Position numbers and translations under genes: made by a program. A stretch of 38,497 bases of DNA from Actinomycetes bacterium (GTDB taxonomy: Bacteria > Actinomycetota > Acidimicrobiia > Acidimicrobiales > JAKAOS01), in the NCBI GenBank assembly GCA_021790615.1, contig JAJYGW010000384.1, positions 1-38,497 of the forward strand, written 5' to 3'. The first letter of the stretch is position 1. Every line of letters begins with the position of its first letter. The notes under the pieces were generated by a model. The model had not been told where the DNA came from. It ran no database searches and saw only the letters and a list, made by a program, of their open reading frames with translations. Shown here in pieces: positions 9,001 through 17,116 of the stretch.

Positions 9001-9962
9001 TGCGCGCCGCCGCCGTCATGGGACAGCTGCGATCGGCCATCCGCGCCTATGCACGCCTCGACCTCGCACCGGCAGACGTCCTCGAGCTGTGCGACGTGCT
9101 CGTCCGGGACCTCGGCGGCAACCAGATCGTCACCTGCATCTACGCCTGTTACGACCCGACCGACCGCAGCGTCACCTATGCCAGGGCCGGCCACCTGCCG
9201 CCTGTGCTGGCCGTCCCGGGCGAACCCGCACGTGCCCTCGTGGCGCCAGGGGGTCCGCCGCTCGGGGCCGGGCCGATCTCCCTCGTGAACCAGCGCATCG
9301 AGCTGGCGCCCGGCGCAGCCATCGCCCTCTACACCGACGGCCTGATCGAGCGGCGCAACCGGGATCTCGGCGAGGGCATGGCGGCGCTCGCAGCCGAGCT
9401 CACCGACGCGATCCGTCAACCGATCGACGAGCTGCCGGAACGGATGGTGCGGACCATGCTCGACGGCGAGCCTGACGACGACATCGCCGTCCTCGTCGCG
9501 CGGGTGCCAGCAGACAAGCCGGCTCCGGAGTCGCTCGCGGTCGAGGTGCCATCGGATCCCGGTGCTGTCAGGTACGCGCGGTCGAAGGTCATGGCCCTCC
9601 TGCAACGGTGGGGCATCCCGCAGGACCTCGCCGACGACGTGGTCCTCGTCGTGAGCGAGCTCGTGACGAATGCTCTCGTCCACGGCGCGCCGCCCGTCCG
9701 CCTCAACGTCAGCCGTACGAGCGGCCAACTGATCCTCGGCGTCTCTGACGCCGGCACGCTCATGCCGCGCCGCCAGCGCATGGGCCTCGACGACGAGCAC
9801 GGCCGCGGTCTCCACGTCGTGACCGTGCTTGCGGACCACTGGGGGGCGAGGCCGGTGGCCGATGGCAAGTGTGTCTGGTGCGCGTTCGATCTCGACCCGA
9901 GCGCCACCCGCCAGCCCGTCTTGAACCCGAAGGGCGGGGCGTCACGCGAGCTCGTCGGATAG
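6075..9962 (+). CDS. Giant hybrid sensor kinase / receiver / SpoIIE (PP2C) phosphatase / anti-sigma-type ATPase
   Basis: The 1295-residue soluble protein joins six or seven modules. An N-terminal PAS-like domain covers about 1-165 and a GAF-like domain about 165-335. A HisKA dimerisation domain follows with phospho-accepting His357 in FFTNISHELRTPL, then a HATPase with N box LLSNAVKH, DTGIGI and GSGIGLAL (about 460-575). A receiver domain has DD near 645 and phospho-acceptor Asp687 in LSDVMMPRLDG. A second PAS covers about 780-905, and a SpoIIE/PP2C phosphatase about 913-1140 (VGGDWYD, GDVMGRG, YTDGLIERR, DDDIAVLV). A C-terminal RsbW-like HATPase (SELVTNALVHG, about 1155-1280) ends the protein. 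By family logic it senses a cytosolic or small-molecule cue and controls a partner-switching (anti-sigma / anti-anti-sigma) stress pathway. No sigma factor or antagonist gene is adjacent. GTG 6075 fits the domain start; two tiny overlapping ORFs precede it. Confidence 0.88.
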   Translation: MSSERHDFSRALASMGPVGRELLEVEWDGTPLGPPAHWPQSLRTIATMLLSSRFSMWMAWGPELTFLCNDAYRRDTLGKKYPWALGRPAREVWAEIWPDIGPRIEHVMRTGQATWDEALLLFLERNGYAEETYHTFSYSPLTDDGGRIAGMLCVVTEDTERVIANSRIATLRDLGSDLTSLHSEAEILETASRHLAANPKSIPFCLLYLFEDQSDTAHLTTSVGFRPGHPAAPPIIVPGDDGIWPASKLAAGTPVLMEIGGHRYRDLPTGVWNEPPEYAYLVPLGQQGEARPWGFLVVGLNRHRPFDGDYRSFLDLVGGQISAGLASGRAYETERRRAEQLAELDRAKTQFFTNISHELRTPLTLLLGPAEDALGDEDDPLAEKQHERLELIQRNAWRLLHLVNNLLDFSRIEAGRLPARFEEVDLTRDTAEVASMFRAAVERAGLTLELDLEPVGARVYVDRDMWAKIVLNLLSNAVKHTFEGGIEVRLRRLDGVVELSVRDTGIGIAKADQPLLFERFRRVEDARARSYEGSGIGLALVAELAALHGGEVGLDSTPGEGSTFTVRLPLGNEHLPVDQVTTSPAATNAPLSGGVEGFIAEVMRWLETSAFPSGATHGTADLQRDVQQTPRSRRSGRPRVLVADDNADMRAYISRLLEQEYEVLPAADGQEALELALSNPPDLVLSDVMMPRLDGFGLVRELRRHPATVGVPVVMVSARAGDEGVVEGLEAGADNYLVKPFSARELVARVRSSIELDRVRRTRDELERHRSLLDQAQPLAHIGSWEIDVESGAVTASDELLRILGISRAELEQLGWEGALRQISQAPWSDAVAELKEAVARGEGRVDHQIFLGTVVGHDEEGRWVHMLGEVVTDEEGRVRKLRGSIQDVTDQHEAERTTAAAAAEREATAREHRIADELQRSLLPPRTFDPEHLGVATYYRAGVEGTQVGGDWYDVIELGAGRTALVIGDVMGRGVRAAAVMGQLRSAIRAYARLDLAPADVLELCDVLVRDLGGNQIVTCIYACYDPTDRSVTYARAGHLPPVLAVPGEPARALVAPGGPPLGAGPISLVNQRIELAPGAAIALYTDGLIERRNRDLGEGMAALAAELTDAIRQPIDELPERMVRTMLDGEPDDDIAVLVARVPADKPAPESLAVEVPSDPGAVRYARSKVMALLQRWGIPQDLADDVVLVVSELVTNALVHGAPPVRLNVSRTSGQLILGVSDAGTLMPRRQRMGLDDEHGRGLHVVTVLADHWGARPVADGKCVWCAFDLDPSATRQPVLNPKGGASRELVG

Positions 9963-10063
9963 CACCCGCGGCTGCAGCAGGGTCCGGCCACCGGCTCGAC
10001 AGGAGGGCCCACGGGTGGGAAGGCTCGAGATCGAAGTAAGGGTGCACCCGGAAGACTCTGCGA

Positions 10064-11770
10064 ATGGGTGATCCGTTCCGATGGACGCGGCGGCCCTCCA
10101 TGTGGCCGCCCGGAGACCTCCTCCGACGCCCCGGCCACGCCGTTTGGGGTGCGGCCGGGGCGCTCGCCGGCCTGGCGTCCGGCGCCGGCCTGCTGGCCCG
10201 AGCTGGACTCCTCGATCCGATACGGCCCGACGTCCTCCCACGGGCTCTTCTCGCCCTCCTCCGAAGCGGGCTGTCTCCCGCCGCCGCGATCGGCTACAGC
10301 GCCGCGCGCTATCCGAACGACCTTGCGATCGTGGACTCCCGAGCGACACTCACCTTCGCAGAGGCGGCAGGGGTGGTCTCTTCCGTCGCCGCCGGTCTGA
10401 AGCTCGACGGCGTCAGGGCGGGCGACAAGGTCGGGGTCCTCTGCCGGAACCACAGCGGGATGGCTCTCACCACGGCTGCGCTGTCGAGCCTCGGTGCGGA
10501 CGTCGTCCTGATGAGCCCATCGGCCTCGCCGGCCGAGCTCGCAAGGGTGGTGAAAGGCCAGGACATCGGAGTCGTGATCCACGACGAGGAACTGGCAGCG
10601 GGGCTCGAGGACGCGGGCGGAGCGGTGACGACGCTGCCGGTCTGGCGACCGGGCACCGAGCGGGCCGGCACGGCGCGGACCGATGAGAAGGTCCTCTCCC
10701 CGTTACGGCGTGCGCCAGCTCACCGGAGCCGCTTCATCCTGCTCACCTCCGGTACGACAGGAACGCCGAAAGGTGCGCCACGATCGGTGCCGCTGAGCCT
10801 CGACCCGCTGCTCGCCATCCTGTCGCGCATCCCGCTCCGGGTCCGCGACACGACGCTGATCGCTTCGCCTCTCTTCCACGCCTGGGGCTTCGGCAACCTC
10901 GGTCTCGCCTGGGTCATGTCGTCGACCGTGGTGTTGCAGGAGCGCTTCGATGCGGAGGCGACACTGGCGGCCGTCGCGCAGCACCGCGTGCGCGTGCTCA
11001 CGGCAGTGCCTGTGATGCTGCAGCGACTGATCGACTTGCCGGTGGAGGTGCGCAGCCGGTACGACCTGACCTCGCTCCGGGTCGTCGCCTCGAGCGGGTC
11101 GGCGATGCCTGGTGACCTGGCGACGCGCTTCATGGACTCCTACGGCGACGTCCTCTACAACCTCTACGGATCGACCGAAGCCGCATGGGCCTCCATCGCC
11201 ACCCCGGAGGACCTGCGGCTCGAGCCCCGCACGGCGGGCCGCCCACCGCACGGGACCACACTCCGGCTCGTCGACTCGTCCGGTCGCGAGGTCGCGGCCG
11301 GTGAGAGCGGGCGGATCGTCGTCGGCAACGCGATGATCTCGGCGCCGGAGCGCCCGCAGGCCGGCGTCCCGGCGGGTTGCGTCGCCACCGGCGACCTCGG
11401 GCACCTCGAGGAGCACGGCCTGCTCGTCGTCGACGGTCGCGAGGACGACATGATCGTCTCGGGAGGCGAGAACATCTACCCGAAGGAGATCGAGGACGTC
11501 CTCGCTTCCCACCCGGCGGTGCGCGAGGTTGCCGTCGTCGGTGTCGACGACGCCGAGTTCGGCCAGCGCCTCCGGGCGGCAGTGGTGCTCGAGGACGGAA
11601 GATCTGCGACCGAGGACGAGCTGAAGGCGCTCGTCCGGCAGAAGCTCGCACGCTTCAAGGTGCCTCGCGAGATCGTCTTCCTCGACGAGCTCCCCCGCAA
11701 CGCCACCGGCAAGACGCTTCACCGCGAGTTGCGCGAAGGAGCCGGCTCGCCGGCAGACGCCGCGGGCTGA
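10064..11770 (+). CDS. Acyl-CoA synthetase / AMP-dependent ligase (FadD12-like)
   Basis: The 568-residue protein belongs to the ANL superfamily. Its markers are the P-loop LLTSGTTGTPKG, the A5 motif YGSTE, the A7 motif ATGD, the hinge around DGREDDMIVSGGENIYPKEIED and the C-terminal catalytic lysine K550 in NATGK. It activates a carboxylic acid to acyl-AMP and then acyl-CoA. The first 75 residues hold a hydrophobic Ala/Gly/Leu helix before the adenylation domain, a layout known from mycobacterial FadD12-type fatty-acid ligases and suggestive of membrane association. Substrate chain length cannot be predicted. It follows the kinase gene by 101 bases, faces the prolyl oligopeptidase gene, and no clear terminator separates that pair. 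Confidence 0.88.
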   Translation: MGDPFRWTRRPSMWPPGDLLRRPGHAVWGAAGALAGLASGAGLLARAGLLDPIRPDVLPRALLALLRSGLSPAAAIGYSAARYPNDLAIVDSRATLTFAEAAGVVSSVAAGLKLDGVRAGDKVGVLCRNHSGMALTTAALSSLGADVVLMSPSASPAELARVVKGQDIGVVIHDEELAAGLEDAGGAVTTLPVWRPGTERAGTARTDEKVLSPLRRAPAHRSRFILLTSGTTGTPKGAPRSVPLSLDPLLAILSRIPLRVRDTTLIASPLFHAWGFGNLGLAWVMSSTVVLQERFDAEATLAAVAQHRVRVLTAVPVMLQRLIDLPVEVRSRYDLTSLRVVASSGSAMPGDLATRFMDSYGDVLYNLYGSTEAAWASIATPEDLRLEPRTAGRPPHGTTLRLVDSSGREVAAGESGRIVVGNAMISAPERPQAGVPAGCVATGDLGHLEEHGLLVVDGREDDMIVSGGENIYPKEIEDVLASHPAVREVAVVGVDDAEFGQRLRAAVVLEDGRSATEDELKALVRQKLARFKVPREIVFLDELPRNATGKTLHRELREGAGSPADAAG

Positions 11771-11837
11771 CCCCTCTCCCCCCGGCACGGCCGGACTGCT
11801 GACCACCCACCCGGGCAGGAGTCTCGGGTCCAGCACG

Positions 11838-14006
11838 TCAGCTCGGCGCAGAGGCTCCCCTGAGCGCCGCTTCCACGAAAGTCAGCATGTCCGCCTCCTC
11901 GGCGATGACCTTCGAGACCGGTTTGCCGTGGCCGTGACCGGCGGAGCTGTCGATGCGGATGAGCACGGGACCACCGGCGCCGGTCTCTGCTTGGGCAGCC
12001 TGCAGCGCGGCGGCGAACTTGAAGGAGTGCCCGGGCACCACGCGGTCGTCGTGGTCGCCCGTCATGACGAGCGTCGGCGGGTAAGCGACACCGGACCGGA
12101 TGTTGTGCAGGGGGGAGTACGCGCGCAACCAGCGGTATTCCTCCTCCACCTCCGGGTCGCCGAAATCGCTCTTCCAGGCCCACCCGATCGTGAAGCGATG
12201 GAACCGCAGCATGTCGAGGACACCGACCCCGGGCACGGCTGCGCCGAACAGCGCCGGGTGCTGAGTCACGCACGCACCGACGAGCAGGCCACCGTTCGAC
12301 CGACCGTTGATCGCGATCAGGTCCGGGCGCGTCCAGCCTGAGGCGGCGAGGAAGCGAGCCACGTCGCAGAAGTCGTCGAACACCCGTTGCTTGTTGGCAA
12401 GTCTGCCGGCTTCGTGCCAAGGGCGCCCGTACTCCCCGCCGCCGCGGAGGTTCGCCACGGCCAGCATCCCACCCCGCTCCACGAAGACCATGCGCGCCCA
12501 GTCGAAGGTGGGTGTGACCGGGATGTCGAAACCTCCGTACCCGTACAACAGGACCGGCACGTTCCCGTCCGGGCCCACGTCCCGGCGGCGCACGAGGAAG
12601 ACCGGCACCCGGACGTGGTCGCTCGCCTCCACGAAGACCTGCTCGGTCAGGAAGGCCGCCTGGTCGACCGGGGCGCCTGCCGCTCGGAGCAGTCGTGACT
12701 CACCCGAGGCGAGGTCGTAGCCGAAGAGCGATCCCGAGTCCGTCCACGAGCCGACGACGTAGTGGACGAGCGTGCTCTCGGGGCGGCCTTCGACAGGGGC
12801 TGCGTCGAAGTCCACCTGGATGGCGGACCCCGCCGGCAGCGGCACCTCACCTGTCGGCACGCCGTCGAGCCCGTAGACGTCGAGGCGGGAGCAGGCATGC
12901 TCGAGGAAGTGGCAGACGAGCCGGCCCCCACAGTTCCTCGCGCCGAGCAACAGCGAGTCTCGTTCCGGAACCACCTCCCGCCACTCGCTCGGGTCCGGGC
13001 GGTCGAGGTCGACGGCAACGATCCGCTGGCGCTCCGCAGTGTGGTTCGTGAGGACGTAGAACCTCGAGCCGACGTTGGCGATGACGCGGGCCTTCCACTC
13101 GAAGCCGTCCACGAGGGGACGCCACTCGCCGGAGGCCGGCAGACCTGTGCTGCCGAGCTCTCGGACGAGGATGCGCTCCTCGGGGTTCGTGCCCCGCGAG
13201 ATCGAGAGGAGGAGATACCGGCCGTCCTCGGTGACCGTCGCATGCGGGAGCCACTCGGGCTGCTCAGGCGACTCGAAGACCACCGTGTCGTCGTCCTGCC
13301 GGGTCCCGATCCGGTGGAACGCCACCCGCGGCAGCGAGGTCGCCTGGAGGTACTCCTCGCCGGAGGCCGGCCGGTCCGCCGCCTGGTAGAAGAAGCCCGA
13401 CCCGTCACCGACCCACGACGCAGACCCGAACTTCGCCCAATCGAGGACATCGGGCAGGTCATCGCCCGACTCCACGTCCCGCACCCGCCAGGTCATCCAG
13501 TCCGACCCCGCCATGCTCGTCGCATACGCGAGCCTGCTCCCGTCCTCGGTCACGGCGAGTCCTGAGAGCGCGACCGTGCCGTCCTCCGAGAGCGCGTTCG
13601 GGTCGAGCAGGACCCGCCCGTCGTCCTCCGGCGTCGCCATGACGTACAGCAGTGACTGGTCCTGCAGCCCGCTGTTGCGCGACTGGAACCACCGCCCACC
13701 CCGCTCGAAGGGCGCGCCGTGGCGGGCGTAGTCGAACATCTCCGCGAGGCGCAGGCGGATCTCCTCGCGGCACGGGAACTGCGCCAGCCATGCCTCCGTC
13801 ACCTCGTTCTGCGCTGCCACCCACTCAGCGGTCTCCGAGGAGGTCGTGTCCTCGAGCCACCGGTACGGATCCTCGACGACCTCGCCGAAGTGGTCGTCGA
13901 CCTGGTCGACCCGACGAGTCGGTGGCGGCGAGAACGATCCCCGGCCGGAGAGCGGCTGATCGGACGAACCGGTCGGGGCGGCTGGGCTCTCGGGAGTGGC
14001 GGTCAC
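11838..14006 (-). CDS. Prolyl oligopeptidase family serine peptidase (S9A)
   Basis: This 722-residue enzyme has the length and two-domain build of family S9A: a beta-propeller that filters substrates (starting near VVEDPYRWLED) and a C-terminal alpha/beta-hydrolase domain. Catalytic elements are visible: nucleophile Ser570 in GRSNGG, the aspartate in GDHDDRVVP and the histidine in SAGHGHGKP. RGGGEYGRPWHEAG is also family-typical. It cleaves after proline in short peptides. There is no signal peptide, so a cytosolic role in peptide turnover is likely. The start is GTG. The phosphate-symporter-type gene lies 72 bases upstream on the same strand, so the two may form one transcript. Confidence 0.93.
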   Translation of the reverse strand: MTATPESPAAPTGSSDQPLSGRGSFSPPPTRRVDQVDDHFGEVVEDPYRWLEDTTSSETAEWVAAQNEVTEAWLAQFPCREEIRLRLAEMFDYARHGAPFERGGRWFQSRNSGLQDQSLLYVMATPEDDGRVLLDPNALSEDGTVALSGLAVTEDGSRLAYATSMAGSDWMTWRVRDVESGDDLPDVLDWAKFGSASWVGDGSGFFYQAADRPASGEEYLQATSLPRVAFHRIGTRQDDDTVVFESPEQPEWLPHATVTEDGRYLLLSISRGTNPEERILVRELGSTGLPASGEWRPLVDGFEWKARVIANVGSRFYVLTNHTAERQRIVAVDLDRPDPSEWREVVPERDSLLLGARNCGGRLVCHFLEHACSRLDVYGLDGVPTGEVPLPAGSAIQVDFDAAPVEGRPESTLVHYVVGSWTDSGSLFGYDLASGESRLLRAAGAPVDQAAFLTEQVFVEASDHVRVPVFLVRRRDVGPDGNVPVLLYGYGGFDIPVTPTFDWARMVFVERGGMLAVANLRGGGEYGRPWHEAGRLANKQRVFDDFCDVARFLAASGWTRPDLIAINGRSNGGLLVGACVTQHPALFGAAVPGVGVLDMLRFHRFTIGWAWKSDFGDPEVEEEYRWLRAYSPLHNIRSGVAYPPTLVMTGDHDDRVVPGHSFKFAAALQAAQAETGAGGPVLIRIDSSAGHGHGKPVSKVIAEEADMLTFVEAALRGASAPS

Positions 14007-14078
14007 GGCGGCGACGGTATCGAGAAATCCCGGCGGAACGAGCTCGAGATCGCCGGTCCGGAGGACGAGGCGCTCAGG

Positions 14079-15581
14079 TCAGGAGGACGCCGACCCCACG
14101 AGCGGCTCGCTCGCCGCTCCCGCGCCGGCTCCGGGACCGACCCGTGGCGGCGCCTCGTGGACGCTGGCGCTCACCTCGTCGAGGGAGCGGCGCGCCGGCT
14201 CGGGCAGCAGGTAGGTGACCGCCAGCCCTGCAACGGATGCGCACGCCGCCACGATCAACATGCCCCTCAGGCCGATCGAGCTCTGGAGGGCTGGTACGAG
14301 GAAGACGCCGATGAAGGCACCGAGCTTGCCGATGCCGGCGGAGATGCCATGGCCGGTGGTCCGTGCCTTCAGCGGGAACACCTCGGAGGGCAGGACGAAG
14401 GTCGTCGAGTTCGGGCCGAATTCGATGAAGAGGTAGCTGAGGCCGAAGATGGCGAGGAAGGGCGCCACATGGGCGGTCAGTGAGGGGACCAGCCCGAGCA
14501 CGACGAAAGCGGACGCCATGATGGCGAAGCCGATCACCTGGAGCCGGCGGTGACCGATCCTGTCCATGTAGGTGAACGCCAGCACGTAGCCGGGAACGGC
14601 GCAGGCGACGAAGATCGCGAGGCTCCAGAGCAGCTGCTGCGACACCGACGCCGTCGGTGAGACCTCTTTCAGGATCGTCGGCAGCGACAGGGTGTTCCCG
14701 TAGTAGGCGTAGTCGAAGAGAAGCCAACTGCCGGCCGTGCCGAGGAGGAGGCGGAGCATCCTGCGATTGCGGAGCAGCTGCGTCAGGCTGCTCGAGCCCT
14801 GCGTCCTCGTTTCGACCCGGACAGGCTCCGCTCCGACGAGACCGTCCACCCTCGCGACACCTCGCGAATACTTGTGGAGGTCTGCGGCGGCCTTGGCGGC
14901 ATTGCCACGTGCCTGCGCCTCGAAACGGGGCGATTCCGGCATCCGGGTCCTCAACCACAACACACCGGCGGCGGGGATCGCTCCGATGCCGAGCAACAGC
15001 CGCCAGGTGGCGTCGTGACTCACGCCCGACGCCAGGAGCGCGAGAGCGACGAGCGGGCCGACGATCAGCCCGAGCGCCTGCATCGAGAACACCAGCCCGA
15101 CGGTTCGCCCACGATCGGCTCGGTTCGAGTACTCGCTCATGAGGACGGCCGAGACCGGGTAGTCGCCGCCGATCCCGAAGCCGAGGAGGAGACGTGCGAG
15201 CACCAGCATGAGGAAGCTGCTCGAGAAGGCCGACAGGATGGCCCCACAGATCATGACGGCGGCCACGATCACGAAGACCCTCTTCCGCCCGAGCAGGTCG
15301 GCTATCCGGCCGAAGACGCTCGCCCCGATGAACGCCCCGAGGATGGCGGCGCCCGTGACCCAGCTCTTGTCGGTGGTAGAGAGATGCCATTGCGCTGCGG
15401 CGAGCGTCGCGACGGTGCTGATCACGAACAGGTCGTACGCGTCGGTGAAGAACCCGGCGCCGGATGCCACGACGGTGCGGAAGTGATATCGGGACAGCGG
15501 CGCTTCGTCGAGGGCATGCGCCACTTCGAGGTGAGCACCTGGCTCCCGCGAGACCTCAGGCGTGAGCTCGGGTGACGTCAC
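14079..15581 (-). CDS. MFS transporter, phosphate:H+ symporter (PHS) type
   Basis: The 500-residue protein has 12 hydrophobic segments. GFFTDAYDLFVIS in helix 1 and GFGIGGDYPVSAVLMSEY near helix 4 are hallmarks of the PHS branch (TC 2.A.1.9) that includes Pho84. The loop GRIADLLGRKRVF carries the general MFS signature. Family members import inorganic phosphate with protons, but bacterial relatives are broader (aromatic acids, sugars), so the substrate is a family-based guess. A GTG start is used. The C terminus is a 45-residue soluble tail. It is divergent from the small helical protein gene at 15688. Confidence 0.82.
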   Translation of the reverse strand: MTSPELTPEVSREPGAHLEVAHALDEAPLSRYHFRTVVASGAGFFTDAYDLFVISTVATLAAAQWHLSTTDKSWVTGAAILGAFIGASVFGRIADLLGRKRVFVIVAAVMICGAILSAFSSSFLMLVLARLLLGFGIGGDYPVSAVLMSEYSNRADRGRTVGLVFSMQALGLIVGPLVALALLASGVSHDATWRLLLGIGAIPAAGVLWLRTRMPESPRFEAQARGNAAKAAADLHKYSRGVARVDGLVGAEPVRVETRTQGSSSLTQLLRNRRMLRLLLGTAGSWLLFDYAYYGNTLSLPTILKEVSPTASVSQQLLWSLAIFVACAVPGYVLAFTYMDRIGHRRLQVIGFAIMASAFVVLGLVPSLTAHVAPFLAIFGLSYLFIEFGPNSTTFVLPSEVFPLKARTTGHGISAGIGKLGAFIGVFLVPALQSSIGLRGMLIVAACASVAGLAVTYLLPEPARRSLDEVSASVHEAPPRVGPGAGAGAASEPLVGSASS

Positions 15582-15673
15582 GGTTACGACCCTGCCAACT
15601 CAACCTTTCCTCGGACCGACGTCAGGGTGAATGGGAGGTGAACGAATGATGAATTCTCGCGAGCACCCCGCTC

Positions 15674-15679
15674 TATCCT
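15674..15679 (+). promoter_or_regulatory. -10-like hexamer supporting the start of the small helical protein
   Basis: TATCCT ends 9 bases before ATG 15688, with no Shine-Dalgarno, which supports a leaderless start there rather than at the upstream in-frame ATGs. Confidence 0.4.
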
Positions 15680-15687
15680 GGCACTCC

Positions 15688-16074
15688 ATGTCCGAGGGAC
15701 CCGAGCCTGAACTCGATTCGTGGTCCCAACAGGTCCGGCCGCTGTTGGCCTCGGTCGTGGCGATGGCGCAGGGGGTCGAGCGGGCGCTTCGCCACGGCGA
15801 CCGCGCACGTGCACTCGAGACGGCAGAGGTGTTCCTCGCCGAGCTGAACAGGGGCCGTCCCTGGGCGCTTGCCGACGAGTGCCCCCGAGCCGACATGGCA
15901 TCGGAGATGCGAGCCGGCTTGGCAGTGCTCCGCAACGGGGCGCTCCTCGTGCGCCGGATCGCCGACGCGAGCGCCGAGTCCGCCACGGAGGTCGTCCGCT
16001 CGTGCACCGCGCTGCTCGAGCAGGGTCGCCACCACCTGTCGCACGTCGAGCGCTTCGTCGCTAGCCGCGACTGA
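15688..16074 (+). CDS. Hypothetical small all-helical protein
   Basis: I do not recognise this 128-residue protein. It is predicted soluble, with no signal peptide or membrane segment, and reads as about four amphipathic helices (QQVRPLLASVVAMAQGVERALRH, RALETAEVFLAELN, MRAGLAVLRNGALLVRRIAD, VVRSCTALLEQGRHHLSHVERFV), a pattern of small helical-bundle proteins. Codon use (strong GC third position) supports a real gene. ATG 15688 was chosen because a TATCCT hexamer sits just upstream; in-frame ATGs at 15646 and 15649 would add residues without helical character. It is divergent from the PHS transporter and convergent with mscL. Confidence 0.6.
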   Translation: MSEGPEPELDSWSQQVRPLLASVVAMAQGVERALRHGDRARALETAEVFLAELNRGRPWALADECPRADMASEMRAGLAVLRNGALLVRRIADASAESATEVVRSCTALLEQGRHHLSHVERFVASRD

Positions 16075-16079
16075 CTGCC

Positions 16080-16095
16080 GCCGGACCGATCCGGC
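16080..16095. terminator. Short hairpin after the small helical protein gene
   Basis: A 6-bp GC stem (16080-16085 with 16090-16095) and 4-base loop start six bases after the stop of the plus-strand gene, between convergent genes. There is no T-run, so it is a weak terminator candidate. Confidence 0.3.
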
Positions 16096-16100
16096 CGGTG

Positions 16101-16138
16101 TGGCGTCACCCGTGCGGCGTGGCGTCACCCGTGCGGCG
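16101..16138. repeat. Perfect tandem duplication, 2 x 19 bp
   Basis: Bases 16101-16119 are repeated exactly at 16120-16138, in the space between the convergent small helical protein gene and mscL. It is probably a slippage duplication; no function is visible. Confidence 0.85.
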
Positions 16139-16151
16139 ACGCTGGGCGGAG

Positions 16152-16583
16152 TCAGCCGGCAGTGGGTGGCAGCTCGCTCGTGCAGTGCATGCACCTGGTC
16201 GCCGCGACCGGGAGGTCAGCCGAAAGGCAGAAGGGGCACGTCTTCGTCGGTGCCGGGTCGCCGAAGACGGTCTTTCCCTGGCGAGTCATCGTCATCCTGT
16301 ACGGGACCACGATCACGAAGTACACGACGACGATGAAGACGAGGAAGTAGATGATCGCCGAGATCAGAGTCCCAAAGTTGAGAAACGTCGTCACGTTCCC
16401 CTTCGCGCCGAGCTGCACGCCGAGCCCGATGGCGCTGCCGCCCTGTGCACGGGTGACGAGCGGGTCGATGATCGATGTGGTGAACGCCTGGATGAGGGTG
16501 CTGAAAGCGAGCGCCACCACCAAGCCGACGGCGACGACGATGACGTCGCCGCGCATGAGAAAGTTCTTCAAGCCCTTCAACAT
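16152..16583 (-). CDS. mscL: Large-conductance mechanosensitive channel MscL with C-terminal zinc ribbon
   Basis: This 143-residue inner-membrane channel opens under membrane tension to release solutes in hypo-osmotic shock. The N terminus MLKGLKNFLMRGDVIVVAVG, the first pore helix (about 14-36, ending AFTTSIIDPLV) and the second helix (about 73-94) are typical. The usual C-terminal cytoplasmic helix bundle is replaced by a four-cysteine zinc-ribbon-like module: C116-x2-C119 and C131-x2-C134. The start is fixed by a strong AGGAGG at 16592-16597, 8 bases before ATG 16583; longer in-frame extensions are ruled out by this. The gene reads alone, convergent with the small helical protein gene. Confidence 0.92.
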   Translation of the reverse strand: MLKGLKNFLMRGDVIVVAVGLVVALAFSTLIQAFTTSIIDPLVTRAQGGSAIGLGVQLGAKGNVTTFLNFGTLISAIIYFLVFIVVVYFVIVVPYRMTMTRQGKTVFGDPAPTKTCPFCLSADLPVAATRCMHCTSELPPTAG

Positions 16584-16720
16584 GACCGAAGCCTCCTGAT
16601 CGCCGTTTACGACGGCTCCAGTATGTGCGAAGGGCTGCCGGGGCGGGGGGATCTGCCGGGGTCCGGGGTCTCGCCTCGCCTCCTCGGGGAGTCTTCCGTG
16701 CAGGCTCAGGCGCAGGAGCG

Positions 16721-16752
16721 GGCTGAGGATCAGGCTGAGGATCAGGCTGAGG
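16721..16752. repeat. Short tandem repeat of a 12-base unit (about 2.7 copies)
   Basis: The unit GAGGATCAGGCT recurs across the end of the AhpD-like gene, whose stop codon (16742-16744) lies inside it, and into the mscL upstream region. Consistent with replication slippage. Confidence 0.7.
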
Positions 16753-17110
16753 TGGCCGGTCCGGAACCGGCCGCGCCTTCTGCGAACGACTGGTAGGCCT
16801 CCCAGGCACGGGGCGCGTACACCGTGCCCGGGCCGCCGTTCATGAGCACCGTCACCGAGAGCATCTCCGCGACCTGCTCGGGTGTCGCCCCGTGCCGGGC
16901 GGCGCCGCGGGCGTGAGAGGCGATGCAACCGTCGCAACCCTTCGACACGGCGATCGCGAGAGCGATCAGCTCCTTCACGCTCCGGGGCAGCACCCCGTCA
17001 GCCATGGCGGCATCGTGCATCTGCGCGAAGCCCGCCCAGGTCTCCTGCTGCACCGACCGGAGCGAGCGGGTCGGGCCGCGGAGCTCGTCAAAGACTGCCT
17101 TCGGATCCAT
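16742..17110 (-). CDS. Carboxymuconolactone decarboxylase / AhpD-like protein
   Basis: The 122-residue protein matches the AhpD-like fold: helices around RSVKELIALAIAVSKGCDGCIASHARGA with the redox motif C59-x2-C62-x3-H66, then GATPEQVAEMLSVTVLMNGGPG. In AhpD-type members this CxxC with its partner His gives peroxidase or disulfide-reductase activity; many members of the wider family have no known substrate. ATG 17110 lies exactly where a leaderless transcript would start from the DosR-like box at 17146-17160 (-10 TAGGGT at 17122-17117). An antioxidant role in the hypoxia/NO response would fit, but is inference. The last 15 residues are low-complexity and run into a short tandem repeat. Confidence 0.85.
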   Translation of the reverse strand: MDPKAVFDELRGPTRSLRSVQQETWAGFAQMHDAAMADGVLPRSVKELIALAIAVSKGCDGCIASHARGAARHGATPEQVAEMLSVTVLMNGGPGTVYAPRAWEAYQSFAEGAAGSGPATSA

Positions 17111-17116
17111 ACGAGG

